Of a stretch of DNA of 64,000 nt, positions 56,001 through 61,876 are shown one piece after another. Each line of letters begins with the position of its first letter. Position 1 is the stretch's first letter. The stretch is from contig JAKZAP010000006.1 in assembly GCA_023053575.1 (NCBI GenBank), positions 15,695,280 to 15,759,279 on the forward strand, written 5' to 3'. Below the pieces are notes generated by a model. That model saw nothing but the letters and a program-made list of their open reading frames with translations. It searched no databases and was not told where the DNA came from. The position numbers and the translations under genes are program-made. Source of the stretch: Branchinecta lynchi (taxonomy: Eukaryota; Arthropoda; Branchiopoda; Anostraca; Branchinectidae).

Positions 56001-57029
56001 AGCGTCAAGACCTGAAAGAAGTGACACACACTCCAACAGCATCGACACTAGCACTACTAGCGATAGTAGCGACAGTGAACGTCCCTATTGAAACTCAATA
56101 AAATCAGTAAAAAGAACTTGAACTTGAATCGGTCGTGCACCAGCTGCTGGCTACAATAACTTCGTATTCTGAACACAGCAAAAACAGATGCAACATTCCC
56201 TGTTTCCTCGATGTGTGGAGGCCACATCTTAGCTTTACTAGATTTTTAATTTAATTTAATTTAAGTTAGATACCCTTTCATGCCGCCGACTTCAACTTTG
56301 TATGAAGTTCGGTACATCTACAGTCCAAAACCCATTTCACCGTGATATACTCCCCCCTGATTTTCTCCCCTCCCGAATTCGTCTTCCTCGTCAAGCTGCC
56401 GACCCTGTGCCTCGTTTAGAGCCGGTGGTAGCTTTGCGAACAAGGTATGCTCAGAGTTTCGTCCCCTCGTTTGTTCGTTTATATAACTCGGAGCGCTTTT
56501 GAATGTTAATTTTTAGATTATTTGTATTTTATTAATCGTAGTCTAGCATGTTATTGACCATATTTATCATAAGACGTCGGTATAAATGTCGCAAAATTGT
56601 ATATATTTGTAGATTGTTGTTATGATGTTATGTTTAGACGTAAAAACAACCCATCGGCTTGTCCGTTATCTGTTTTTTAGATTAAATTGAATTGAATTGA
56701 AAAACTAGAAACTTCCAAACCCACTATTTTGTCTAGCTTTAAATGCCTCAAGCGGAGTGGGTCGTGCTATGAGTATGGCCCGCTTTTGAAGCAAGGAAAG
56801 CAAAGGTCTTGATGCTACTCCCTAGTGTTGGTTTGCTCTGCCCTCGTGTTATTTTGTTCTGGATCGTATGAACCCAGTTTGCTGATTTTTTCTTGTTTCT
56901 ATAGGTCTTTCCGACTGGGACGACGCTGATGTACTCGCAAAGGTTCTCGCCGAATCACAGGCTGATTATCTCCAGAGCCTAAAAACCCTCGCCTGTTCTA
57001 GCGCAGCCAGCAGTGATAGTGAACATTAA
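31939..57029 (+). CDS. OTUD5: OTU deubiquitinase, OTUD5 (DUBA) orthologue, 13 coding exons
   Basis: Cysteine protease that removes ubiquitin; vertebrate OTUD5 edits ubiquitin chains on signalling and chromatin proteins. Exons: 31939-32034, 32875-33062, 34265-34377, 35123-35220, 36579-36734, 37591-37747, 45623-45840, 47579-47704, 48371-48545, 49199-49310, 50951-51047, 51171-51264, 56905-57029. They total 1,755 nt, or 584 residues plus stop (human 571). The start MTILPKKK equals human OTUD5. GYNSGDEY (about 144-151) carries the serine matching the CK2 site Ser177. The OTU domain begins near 166 with catalytic Asp187 and Cys190 (DGACLFR) and His297 (HYNS). The spacing from Cys to His is 107 against 110 in human. 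After [14 protein letters not shown] comes a disordered tail, then a UIM-like end ([18 protein letters not shown]). Exons 5-8, 12 and 13 are secure; 9-11 are phase-based choices. Confidence 0.93.
32686..32732 (+). CDS. OTUD5: Possible alternative OTUD5 exon between exons 1 and 2
   Basis: TACAG|AT...CAGCAG|gtaatc, ending in phase 0 and so compatible with exon 2. It cannot follow exon 1 in frame. An ATG at 32,709 would make it an alternative first coding exon (MSKSSRQQ) in place of MTILPKKK. Confidence 0.3.
32875..33062 (+). CDS. OTUD5: OTUD5 exon 2
   Basis: CTGTAG| to CTAAG|gtatat, 188 nt, phase 0 in and 2 out. Low-complexity Ser/Pro/Arg-rich sequence ending [10 protein letters not shown], which recalls the basic GHSKRRRQAP stretch of human OTUD5. 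Confidence 0.85.
33154..33540 (-). mobile_element. LINE 3' end in OTUD5 intron 2, minus strand
   Basis: The (ATAG)n run at 33,154-33,167 is the 3' tail. Reading down the minus strand from about 33,530, a C-terminal-like frame ([16 protein letters not shown]) is followed by an untranslated stretch containing AATAAAGC. It is short and 5'-truncated, as usual for non-LTR insertions. Confidence 0.5.
34265..34377 (+). CDS. OTUD5: OTUD5 exon 3
   Basis: TTTAG| to CGTCAG|gtaacc, 113 nt. The AG left by exon 2 plus G makes Arg, then [16 protein letters not shown], then Pro/Ser-rich disordered sequence. Phase 1 out. Confidence 0.85.
35120..35220 (+). CDS. OTUD5: OTUD5 exon 4 with tandem acceptor TAGTAG
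   Basis: Two acceptors three bases apart allow a start at 35,120 or 35,123. Both stay in frame and differ by one Val before [12 protein letters not shown]. The exon carries GYNSGDEYG, the counterpart of the human CK2-regulated GYNSEDEYE, and ends at GAG|gtatgg, phase 0. Confidence 0.9.
36190..36345. repeat. Dispersed repeat of OTUD5 introns, partial copy
   Basis: GGTTATCTGTGGATAATGGA, CGAAGTAACACATTTT and TTTCAAGCCTATTCAAG match the fuller copies at 39,455-39,840 and 46,560-46,950. Confidence 0.6.
36579..36734 (+). CDS. OTUD5: OTUD5 exon 5, catalytic Asp/Cys
   Basis: TTGCAG| to ATT|gtaagt, 52 codons, phase 0 at both ends. Starts [13 protein letters not shown]. It holds [20 protein letters not shown] with the catalytic Asp and Cys of the OTU fold, then the [12 protein letters not shown] helix. 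Nearly every residue aligns with human OTUD5. Confidence 0.97.
36771..37051. mobile_element. Inverted-repeat element abutting the GGCGTATTC copy
   Basis: Left TATAAGGGCGATTCTGGCGG, right AGAGATCGCCTGATA. The arms are imperfect, and fragments such as GGAAAGCGAATCCA repeat inside. It shares its right boundary with the next element. Confidence 0.45.
37052..37484 (-). mobile_element. GGCGTATTC inverted-repeat element, copy 2 (inverted)
   Basis: Left GATAAGGCGTATTGTTGCC, right GGCGAGAATACGCCTATAG. The interior is the reverse of the 26,570-26,989 copy. It lies in OTUD5 intron 5, about 100 bp before exon 6. Confidence 0.8.
37591..37747 (+). CDS. OTUD5: OTUD5 exon 6
   Basis: AACTAG| to TTCAG|gtagtt, 157 nt, phase 0 in and 1 out. 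Contains [20 protein letters not shown] and [14 protein letters not shown], the central OTU region with the conserved GNHxEIQAM motif. Confidence 0.96.
37770..37892. mobile_element. CACTGTAAAAA element, copy 2 (5' tip lost)
   Basis: TTTGCTACTGGGATTAATT facing GATTAATCCCAGTAG, right end TTTTTTACAGTG then TA. It lies only 22 bp after the exon 6 donor. Confidence 0.7.
38393..38796 (+). pseudogene. Non-LTR retrotransposon C-terminal fragment
   Basis: The frame contains [20 protein letters not shown], a Cys-x2-Cys...His...Cys arrangement typical of the end of non-LTR polymerases. It stops at 38,659 but reads on as [10 protein letters not shown] after that stop. The 3' end is marked by GGAAATAAATTCATTCATTC. 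It is 5'-truncated, with no endonuclease or reverse-transcriptase core. Confidence 0.6.
39455..39840. repeat. Dispersed repeat of OTUD5 introns
   Basis: TTATTTTTGTATCATTTA, GAATACACTGAGTTATTTGG, TTTTCGTCAAGCATACGACA and GGAGCAACAAAGTAACGCAT all recur in order at 46,560-46,950. Ends are undefined. Confidence 0.65.
40070..42661 (+). repeat. Hairpin-ended repeat, copy in OTUD5 intron 6
   Basis: Starts CAAGAGCTACGAGCTCATAT and ends with a degraded hairpin (TATAGCTTGAGCTTACTCAA then GTGCCATAAAAA). From 40,365 it is collinear with 20,106-22,106. It has about 0.5 kb extra, from local duplication of the CCGGTTATGTCAATGAC unit (41,625 and 41,760). C-runs of 10-19 bases mark several sites. Confidence 0.85.
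43170..43875 (+). pseudogene. Non-LTR reverse transcriptase relic
   Basis: [20 protein letters not shown] (to 43,333) recalls the palm region after the catalytic motif in LINE polymerases. A frame change near 43,340 leads to [20 protein letters not shown] and then [14 protein letters not shown], the usual thumb/C-terminal region. The (ATTG)n-like tail at 43,855-43,873 marks the 3' end. The catalytic core is missing, so it is dead. The LINE clade is not assigned. Confidence 0.7.
43880..44446 (+). repeat. Composite repeat matching 16.6-16.9 kb
   Basis: GTTCATGGGCAGCTGG at about 43,934, and TTTCAATACTTGTTTGGTTA with ACACTCCACGTTTGAGCG at 44,318-44,430. The order and orientation are those of the 16-kb locus, with about 300 bp of unrelated sequence between the parts. 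Confidence 0.6.
44650..44872 (+). repeat. Three tandem units of 72-76 bp
   Basis: AATAAGAAGTATGAGAT recurs at 44,664, 44,740 and 44,812, each followed by TACCTCGTT(T/C), CACAC and TTTCGAACTATGGTTGA. Confidence 0.9.
45353..45536. mobile_element. CACTGTAAAAA element, copy 3 (best)
   Basis: Left CGCTGTAAAAAAAAATCTTG, right GGAACTTTTTACAGTG, with TA on both sides (45,351-45,352 and 45,537-45,538). Inner arms GTAGTATTTGCTACTGGGAT and its complement. It ends 86 bp before exon 7. Confidence 0.85.
45623..45840 (+). CDS. OTUD5: OTUD5 exon 7, catalytic His
   Basis: CATCCAG| to GAGAAG|gtaaac, 218 nt. The G from exon 6 makes Glu, then [40 protein letters not shown] and [12 protein letters not shown]. 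The His in VHYNS is the OTU catalytic histidine. Phase 0 out. Confidence 0.97.
46174..46330 (-). repeat. Palindrome-flanked repeat, copy I (short fragment)
   Basis: AGAACCCCAAAATGTTAGTG, TCTGTCCGTCC and TCGAAGGGGCTGAGATAATT match the 3' terminus of the family in reverse. The rest is lost. Confidence 0.55.
46560..46950. repeat. Dispersed repeat of OTUD5 introns
   Basis: Second full copy of the 39.5-kb repeat in the same orientation: TTATTTTTGTATCATTTAAC, TTCGTCAAGCACACAACGCA, GGAGCAACGAAGTAACTGAT. The two copies lie on either side of exon 7. Confidence 0.65.
47262..47500 (-). pseudogene. LINE C-terminal fragment in OTUD5 intron 7
   Basis: The minus frame reads [20 protein letters not shown] then [18 protein letters not shown], matching the common end of Jockey/CR1-type polymerases (FxxRVVNxWNxLPxxVVNA). 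It ends near 47,262. The insertion lies under 100 bp upstream of exon 8, and its frame even runs into the exon in antisense. Confidence 0.7.
47579..47704 (+). CDS. OTUD5: OTUD5 exon 8
   Basis: TTTCAG| to ACG|gtatgc, 42 codons, phase 0 at both ends. [20 protein letters not shown] and [14 protein letters not shown] match the alpha-helical arm after the OTU domain in human OTUD5. Confidence 0.97.
48371..48545 (+). CDS. OTUD5: OTUD5 exon 9 (alternative ends 48,593 or stop at 48,649)
   Basis: After TTTTTTAG|, a Ser/Pro-rich frame starts [20 protein letters not shown]. Two identical GTAAGT donors, at 48,546 and 48,594, lie in a 48-bp tandem duplication, and both leave one base of a codon. Read through, the frame ends at TAA 48,647-48,649 after DKFIRRT. 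The first donor is used in the model; the choice is uncertain. Confidence 0.75.
48533..48628 (+). repeat. 48-bp tandem duplication containing a 5' splice site
   Basis: Units 48,533-48,580 and 48,581-48,628 differ at only a few bases and encode [16 protein letters not shown] and [16 protein letters not shown]. Each holds AGTAAGT. Both donors are in the same phase. Confidence 0.92.
48771..49143. repeat. Exact 21-bp inverted repeats in OTUD5 intron 9
   Basis: CTCCGACAAAACCTAGTATC(T) at 48,771-48,791 faces its exact complement at 49,123-49,143. A partial third copy (AGATACTAGGTTTTGG) lies near 48,941. This may be a 373-bp inverted-repeat element; no clear target duplication is visible. Confidence 0.6.
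49199..49310 (+). CDS. OTUD5: OTUD5 exon 10
   Basis: The acceptor GCTTCTAG| keeps frame with the phase-1 donors of exon 9, giving [19 protein letters not shown] and then [13 protein letters not shown], ending in phase 2 at ACAC|gtaagt. The other two frames contain stops. Upstream acceptors (exon starting 49,132 or 49,162) are also open but would need a phase-0 exon 9. Confidence 0.65.
49486..49766. mobile_element. Inverted-repeat element, GTTGCATTCCG terminus
   Basis: Left GTTGCATTCCGCAAACTTAA, right TTAAGTTCCGGGATGCAAC. The interior is full of GTTAAC palindromes (AACAATTGTTAACAATCGTT). 281 bp, no coding capacity. Confidence 0.75.
50162..50555 (+). mobile_element. AGTTGCG-terminus element, degraded copy
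   Basis: AGTTGCATTTTTGCAGATACC preceded by ATT. Repeated GATACCATGGTA and GTGGTATCTGATA palindromes link it to the 12.4-kb element. The right end has decayed to GCAAAAGTTGAG, so the length is approximate. Confidence 0.65.
50905..50930 (+). mobile_element. LINE-like 3' tail (ATTG)n
   Basis: GATTGATTGATTGATTGATT directly precedes candidate exon 11. The same tail type ends the reverse-transcriptase relic at 43.87 kb. Confidence 0.45.
50951..51047 (+). CDS. OTUD5: OTUD5 exon 11 (probable)
   Basis: AAGGTAG| to ACGAT|gtaatt, 97 nt. The two bases from exon 10 complete Thr, then [20 protein letters not shown] and [12 protein letters not shown], phase 0 out. A second in-frame acceptor at 50,935/50,936 would add five residues. 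Human OTUD5 has low-complexity sequence here, so homology gives little help; phase is the main support. Confidence 0.55.
51171..51264 (+). CDS. OTUD5: OTUD5 exon 12
   Basis: [20 protein letters not shown] then [12 protein letters not shown], ending in phase 1 at TTTG|gtaagt. MFG joined to LSDWDD equals human AFGLNDWDD. The acceptor used is GGATCAG|; a better-looking one eight bases upstream (TTCTTCAG|) would need a different incoming phase. Confidence 0.88.
51610..52080 (+). pseudogene. LINE polyprotein relic, region before the reverse transcriptase
   Basis: [20 protein letters not shown] then [13 protein letters not shown] resembles the linker after the endonuclease in non-LTR polyproteins. 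In a shifted frame [16 protein letters not shown] and [18 protein letters not shown] follow. Two stops and a frame change show it is dead. It lies in OTUD5 intron 12. Confidence 0.6.
52190..52560 (-). pseudogene. LINE C-terminal relic, minus strand
   Basis: Minus reading gives [19 protein letters not shown], a break, [31 protein letters not shown] and a stop, then [20 protein letters not shown] and FKKAID. This is the RRGDLIETYK...WNSLPEDVV end of LINE polymerases with at least two frame disruptions. It faces the + strand LINE relic tail to tail. Confidence 0.7.
52584..52960. mobile_element. TTAA-flanked inverted-repeat element, copy 2
   Basis: TTAAAGGACCCCTCG at the left, GACAGGTCCTTTAA at the right. 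About 45 bp longer than copy 1 at 3.3 kb, mainly from an extra stretch near 52,785-52,830. Confidence 0.65.
52961..56299. other. Remainder of OTUD5 intron 12
   Basis: Holds a minisatellite (53,440-53,640), C-runs at 53,678-53,695, and retroposon-like tails near 54,455-54,475 (GAATAAAACTCTACTCTACT) and 56,095-56,130. No exon could be supported; the 60-70-residue frames around 55,650-56,015 lack splice or family support. Confidence 0.4.
53440..53640 (+). repeat. Minisatellite, 19-bp unit
   Basis: CGACAGTTTTCAAGAAAAA repeats several times with few changes, then continues as diverged units (CGACTGTTTTCGTGAAAAA). Confidence 0.85.
56300..56705 (+). mobile_element. LINE 3' end with (TTGAA)n tail
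   Basis: The frame ends [18 protein letters not shown] at 56,502, in the style of the last residues of LINE polymerases. An untranslated stretch follows, ending in AAATTGAATTGAATTGAA at about 56,685-56,702. It lies 200 bp before the last OTUD5 exon. Confidence 0.5.
56905..57029 (+). CDS. OTUD5: OTUD5 exon 13, UIM-like C-terminus
   Basis: TTCTATAG| then the completing GT of Gly and [37 protein letters not shown] and a TAA stop at 57,027-57,029. It aligns with the human GLNDWDDDEILASVLAVSQQ end, a ubiquitin-interacting type helix. Confidence 0.96.
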
Positions 57030-57967
57030 ATTCGAAGTCCATATTAAGGAAATCATAATCAAAAACTTGACGTGTGACCCATAGACATTTTTACGCCGAC
57101 GATCCGGTAACTTAGAGCGCAGTGTTAACTATACCGCTGAATCTCTTTGACGTTTATTCTGCCTCGACTTCTTGTCCTTGGGGCTATTATTCCTGAAATG
57201 GAGTAGTCAAAGTGGAACTGGTGGCACAGAGGGTTAGTTTCGCTACCACTTTTAAGCAGAACTGAACTTGAAGCAGATTTGTTACAAATCAACATCTTTA
57301 AGAGCCCGGCTACAGGCAGTATGCTCTACGCAGCACTCGCTAAGTTTCCCCATACGATCACCTTCAGTCCTCTAACTAGAGAACCTGCACAGCCACTTCG
57401 TATTCTCGGCGCCCGAATCATCCGACCGCCGAGCAAATAAGTGACCAGATATCGCAATGAAACCGGGCAACGAAATGCCAAGTTACTCCTTATCCATTAA
57501 CTTGCCGGATTAGGGTACTTCCTTCCGGGACTTTCGTGAACGTTAGTAGCAGTTAACTGGAACACAGAACCGGTACCCTACTTGAAAGCGGTTTGCTGCA
57601 GCAGATATGAGGGGAGCCGGTAGAGCCCTGCACCCCTTAGTCTGAGCACGTAACCGGGCCTAGTATTTTTACATTAAGGTGCGATGCCTTGACCGCAGGT
57701 AAAACGATTGAATGAAGAGAAAAGAGTTGCAGTCCTTACGTGTTAATTTATATCCACAAGGACGTTCCAGCAGCGGGATTTCTGTGAGATCTTTTCACCC
57801 CTAATAAGTCTTATCGCTTTCCGCTAGATAACGCGCATTTACGACCGAGACGTTCTCTGATCGCTCGACATTGGACAGAGAATTCAGACTTCGTCTTATT
57901 GAAAACAAAACAAAATGAACCTCCATGAAAAAAGTAGTTTGTTATTTATTACTGTTGATATATCCAT
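57030..57967 (+). other. Downstream of the OTUD5 stop; probable 3' UTR
   Basis: No AATAAA occurs close to the stop; the first clear one I see is at 58,437. No gene or repeat recognised in this stretch. Confidence 0.4.
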
Positions 57968-58090
57968 CATTTCTGCGAAGTTTGTGCTGCGTAACTAGCT
58001 AACTCGGCTCGGCTGATAAAAGCGCTAAAAAGTAGTAGGTGCAAAATCAGACAGTGGCGAGGGGCGGGAAATTGTGAAGTTTATGGCTCC
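57968..58090 (-). repeat. Dispersed repeat (GCGAAGTTTGTGCT family), copy 2
   Basis: GCGAAGTTTGTGCTGCGTAA, CTCGGCTCGGCTG and AAAAGCGCTAAAAAGT match the 13.0-kb copy in order. Confidence 0.6.
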
Positions 58091-58213
58091 ATATGGAGCT
58101 AAGGAAACATTGCGAGGGACCCTTTACAAGATAGAAACTAGAAGGTCTTCGTGAACAACTTTTCAAACTTCCGTTGTAATAGTTATGATAGACCAAGTTC
58201 TAGTTACTTGCAG

Positions 58214-58382
58214 GCAGCATAGACTGGCCAATGTGCTTCCAAAACTTGACGTGTGTGTTGAAGATTGTGCCAATCTTGCGCAGTTCCAAGTGACCGGTAC
58301 AGTTGGCCCTGCGTCTTTGTCTAAGAAGCTACTGATGATGACAATGAACTTTTGTTTGCACTGGGACAACGAAAGAAAATAG
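58214..58382 (+). CDS. Candidate terminal exon
   Basis: After ACTTGCAG| one frame reads RQHRLANVLPKLDVCVEDCA to a stop at 58,380-58,382, and AATAAA follows at 58,437. A second frame at the 3' end, after a CTAAG acceptor, reads DDDNELLFALGQRKKIVDKK and looks as protein-like. I cannot choose between them or name a family. It could belong to a gene or to the OTUD5 3' UTR. Confidence 0.2.
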
Positions 58383-58436
58383 TAGATAAGAAGAAAATTA
58401 CACTGAGCTTATGATATGGTGAATGCCGAAGCAAAA

Positions 58437-58442
58437 AATAAA
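58437..58442 (+). terminator. Candidate polyadenylation signal AATAAA
   Basis: AATAAA followed by a T/G-rich stretch (CTGTACTGTTTGATTG). It is the first canonical signal after the OTUD5 stop and would imply a 3' UTR of about 1.4 kb. Confidence 0.45.
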
Positions 58443-58825
58443 TGACTGTTCACTGTACTGTTTGATTGCTGCATGGGTTTGCTATAACTTCAACCAAGAT
58501 CGTTGACGGTATGATATAGGTTTATAATTGTTGAGATATGTTTTTTAGAATATCTTTGTCCAGTCTATTGACCTACAGAACTCTTCCTTTCTTGGGACGA
58601 GTCTGGGGAGACTCGGTAGTGAGAGTTGTAACCTTATTGTCCGAGGTGTAGCAACTACAGAGTAGCCTATGAAGGCTGCTGTTGATGCTGCAAACCTCAA
58701 CAGTGGAGATCTTCCAGTGTATAGTGGGATGTGCTTAAAGTGGTTTTCGATTCGCAAACAAATGCTAGTGTTTTGTACGGGAGGAAGCGACTGTGATTTA
58801 AAAGTGGGCAAATAAGAATGTTATG

Positions 58826-59099
58826 AGCGTGTTCCACCCAACTTACCGTAGTTACTACGCATGACGTCACGAATTCTGGCCTTTTACCGTCAAGGCTGGA
58901 ACGATTTTTTTTATTTTCCAGCAGAATGCCACGGTGAATCCATTCACGTTACAGAGATGCGTAGTTACCACGCTCCCGAGCATGGTAAGCAAATAGCTAC
59001 TATTTCGAGAAGGTTGGGACGGTCAGCGTAGTAAGTTTTTTGAGATTCGAACGAAAATAGTAACTAATACTTATGAATGTTAGAAGGGTGGAACACGCT
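58826..59099. mobile_element. Inverted-repeat element, AGCGTGTTCCACCC terminus
   Basis: AGCGTGTTCCACCC at 58,826-58,839 and its exact complement GGGTGGAACACGCT at 59,086-59,099. Inside, GTAGTTAC and GGTTGGGACGG phrases pair loosely. Related text (GGTTGGAACACACCC) near 34,123 may be a fragment. Confidence 0.75.
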
Positions 59100-59894
59100 T
59101 CAAGTCACAGAAATTCTGCTGCGTAAGGAAACAGAAGTCGGCGTATGAGCTGTGTGACTTGGTGATTTTTGGTGCTGAAGTGTAAAGCCGTTTAGTTATT
59201 TCGTACGGGGCAAAATCGATGCCAATTGATTGGTTTCTTTGTTAACTTTGTCGCAGTGGAATTATTTTTTGGTTATCTAGTGCAAAGTCTGATGTTAATA
59301 TCAAGTGTTGTAAGCTCTCGTTTATTAGGTTAGCCATCTCGCGGGATACTGGCACGCTTGAAACTCAGTTTCAATATTTGTGTGATATCTGGTTTTGCCA
59401 AAAGAAGACTGAACTACATTCTCAGAAGTTTCGTAACAGATAACAGAAGGATGTGCAGTCTCAATAGATAATAATGGGGTGGTTATCTGTTATGATTTTG
59501 CAACCCTCAGGCACTAAACCTTATGCATAACAAACATTGCCAAGAAGAGCCTAAAAACCGCCGAAAAAGCATTTGCCGAATATTCCGATATCATGATAAC
59601 AAACAAAATAGTCAACAGATATTTTTTAGGCAGTGTTTTTGCTCTTCTTGTATGCATAACGTTTGAAAACACATGGCTTATGCGTAACGTACATAGCTCT
59701 ATTCAGTACATGATCCATTATTTGTTTCCTACTTAACCGAGTCCATTCCATGTTTCATCATAGTTTTTTGGTGGTAGATGTTTCTTCAGCCCAAGCTGAC
59801 TGGGAATCATATTTGATGGTGCAAAACGGATAAGTCAGCTACATTTTATTGGACCTATATTTTGGCCCTTCTTGGCAAAGGCTCTCTTCAGGCT
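59100..59894. other. Unassigned sequence
   Basis: TATGCATAAC and GCTCTTCTTG phrases near 59,520-59,690 face each other loosely. The reversed GAGGACCCTTGCC-type relic occupies about 59,765-59,880. No gene seen. Confidence 0.4.
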
Positions 59895-60794
59895 TTTTTT
59901 GGGATCCCAAAACGTAAGTGGAGGGATACCTATGACATCGCAAAAGTTGTCCGTCTATTAGCACGATAACTCTCGAAGGGAATGAGATATTTTCGTGAAA
60001 CTTGGTGTGAGGATTGTTTGGGTCAAGAGTGAGGTCGAGTTCGTAGATGGGCTCTGTAGCCCTAGATTTAGGGGTGGGGAGGGGGTTTAAATCAAAGGGC
60101 AAGCAGAAATATTTTTAAACAGCTAATGCAATGGTCGGTTATGGGGTAAGAAGAAATACTGAACACGATGATGAAAACCATTTTCTTGCCGGATAAGTAG
60201 TTCGTCCGGAATCCGGCAAAAACCGGAAAGTCGGTTAGAATTAAAAGTTTTATTTGAAGTTGATTAGACGTTCGATTTTGGGATAAGAAAAAATGCTGAA
60301 CACGATGATGAAAACCATTTTATCGTCGGGGAACTAGTTCGCCAGAAATCCGGCCAAACCGGAAAATTTGTTAAAAGTGAAAGTTTTGTTTGAAGTTAAT
60401 TTGGTGACAGATTTAGGCCCAAGAAAAGACGCTGAGACTGTATGTGACAAGCATTTTTTACCCGGACATATTATTCGTCCGGAATCCGGTTGAAACCGGA
60501 AATTTTATAAGTTACTTTTTTTTTTAAGTTATTAGATGTTCTTTATACGCTGAATTTCGTTTCTGAATTGTTCTTTTTTTGCTGGACAAGTAGTTCGCTC
60601 CGAATTCGGCCGAAACCGGAAATTTTGCAGAAGTGAAGCAGGAAGTTTTGGTCAGTATCGTCAAAATAGATATGGCTTATAGAGGTATATCTCAACTTGG
60701 TTTTCTCAGATGATTAGCGCGGTGAAGACTGGATCTGGCGAAGACAAGGCCCAATTGTCTGGATCAAATATTAGATTTCTCTTAGGTCTTGTTC
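59895..60794 (-). repeat. Palindrome-flanked repeat, copy J
   Basis: Opens TTTTTTGGGATCCCAAAACG, then TATGACATCGCAAAAGTTGT, the G-rich block, four or five diverged 137-bp units and a decayed left terminus (TTAGGTCTTGTTC) without the GGGATCCC. Confidence 0.8.
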
Positions 60795-61592
60795 ATTTTC
60801 CAGCTTGAGCGGCCTTGAGCCTGAAGAGGACCCTTGCCAAAAAAGGCCGAAATATAGCTCTAATAAAATGTAGCTGACTTATCCGTTTTGCACCATCAAA
60901 CAGGATTCGTTGGTGGTTCTATCCCTAGCTTAATTCTAGGCATAAAACTGGATTGAGTGACATCTTCCAGTAAATATGAATTCAAGGTCCTTTGAAACAG
61001 ACTGTAAGGAGATCAAACTAACCCGCCAGCTGAGGTTCAACTGTCGGATATCTGCACTATCGGACTTGGTAGTCCACCTGATTTAGGGGGTTGAACAGTC
61101 GGGCTGTACTGACTGCAAATTTAGACATAATCCATGAAAAGAGTATACTCGGCTTCGGGACAAAAGGCAGACCTACTCTTCCCTGTTCCGAGCAGGATTT
61201 CTTGACTCTTCTTTCAGTTGATCCGCCCTTTCTGTTATTATCCTGTTGAGAATCCTTCTGCTGGAACTCTGGTACAGTTGTCCTTTATTAATATTTTGGA
61301 AAAGCCTATATTGGATATGGTAGCTGCTGTATCATCCGTTTTTTCCATCATTCTAACCTATACTGTCAGATGATACATATTTCTTATATATGCGGCTTCG
61401 TGCAAGTAAATATAAAGTAGATATTTTGGCCTTTAACTTGCTTATGCAATTATCTTCGTTTGAATTTCTTTGTTTTGCTGTTTATCGTTGTAGCTCGGAA
61501 ATTTCGATTAAAAAATCGTATGGAAATCTTTAGCGTAGTGTCCAGACCAAAGAAAGAGAGCTGATTTGCATATCTTGTTCGTCGTTACTATA
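60795..61592. other. Unassigned, begins with a retroelement relic
   Basis: GAGGACCCTTGCCAAAAAAG and GCCGAAATATAGCTCTAAT at 60,836-60,870 belong to the short relic family. Nothing else recognised. Confidence 0.4.
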
Positions 61593-61876
61593 GGCGTTTT
61601 TTAGCCGTTAAACATTGAGTCAATGTTTACCAACAGTGGGTTCTAGCGACCAACAGAAACCTCTGTGGCCAATATTGTTGGTCAAAACGACCAACAACTG
61701 AAAGTGTTGTTGATCAAGTCTGTTGGTCAGTTTGTGGAGTAGTCAGCCCGGATTTTTTAAACAAAGCGTTCTGGCGCAGATTCACCTCTGTTGATCAACG
61801 GGGACGTTTTGGCGGACAACAGTACTTTGTTGGTCAACACTGCTGATAAACAGAAGAGACGCTAAAAAAAAACGCC
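61593..61876. mobile_element. Inverted-repeat element, GGCGTTTTTTAGC terminus
   Basis: GGCGTTTTTTAGCC on the left, GCTAAAAAAAAACGCC on the right. The interior repeats TTGGTCA and its complement, such as GACCAACA and TGTTGGTC. Confidence 0.75.

Noticed and set aside
57340..57480. Possible tRNA-like or rRNA-like stretch
   Set aside because: No cloverleaf with a TTC loop and a paired acceptor stem could be formed by eye, and no conserved rRNA phrase is recognised.
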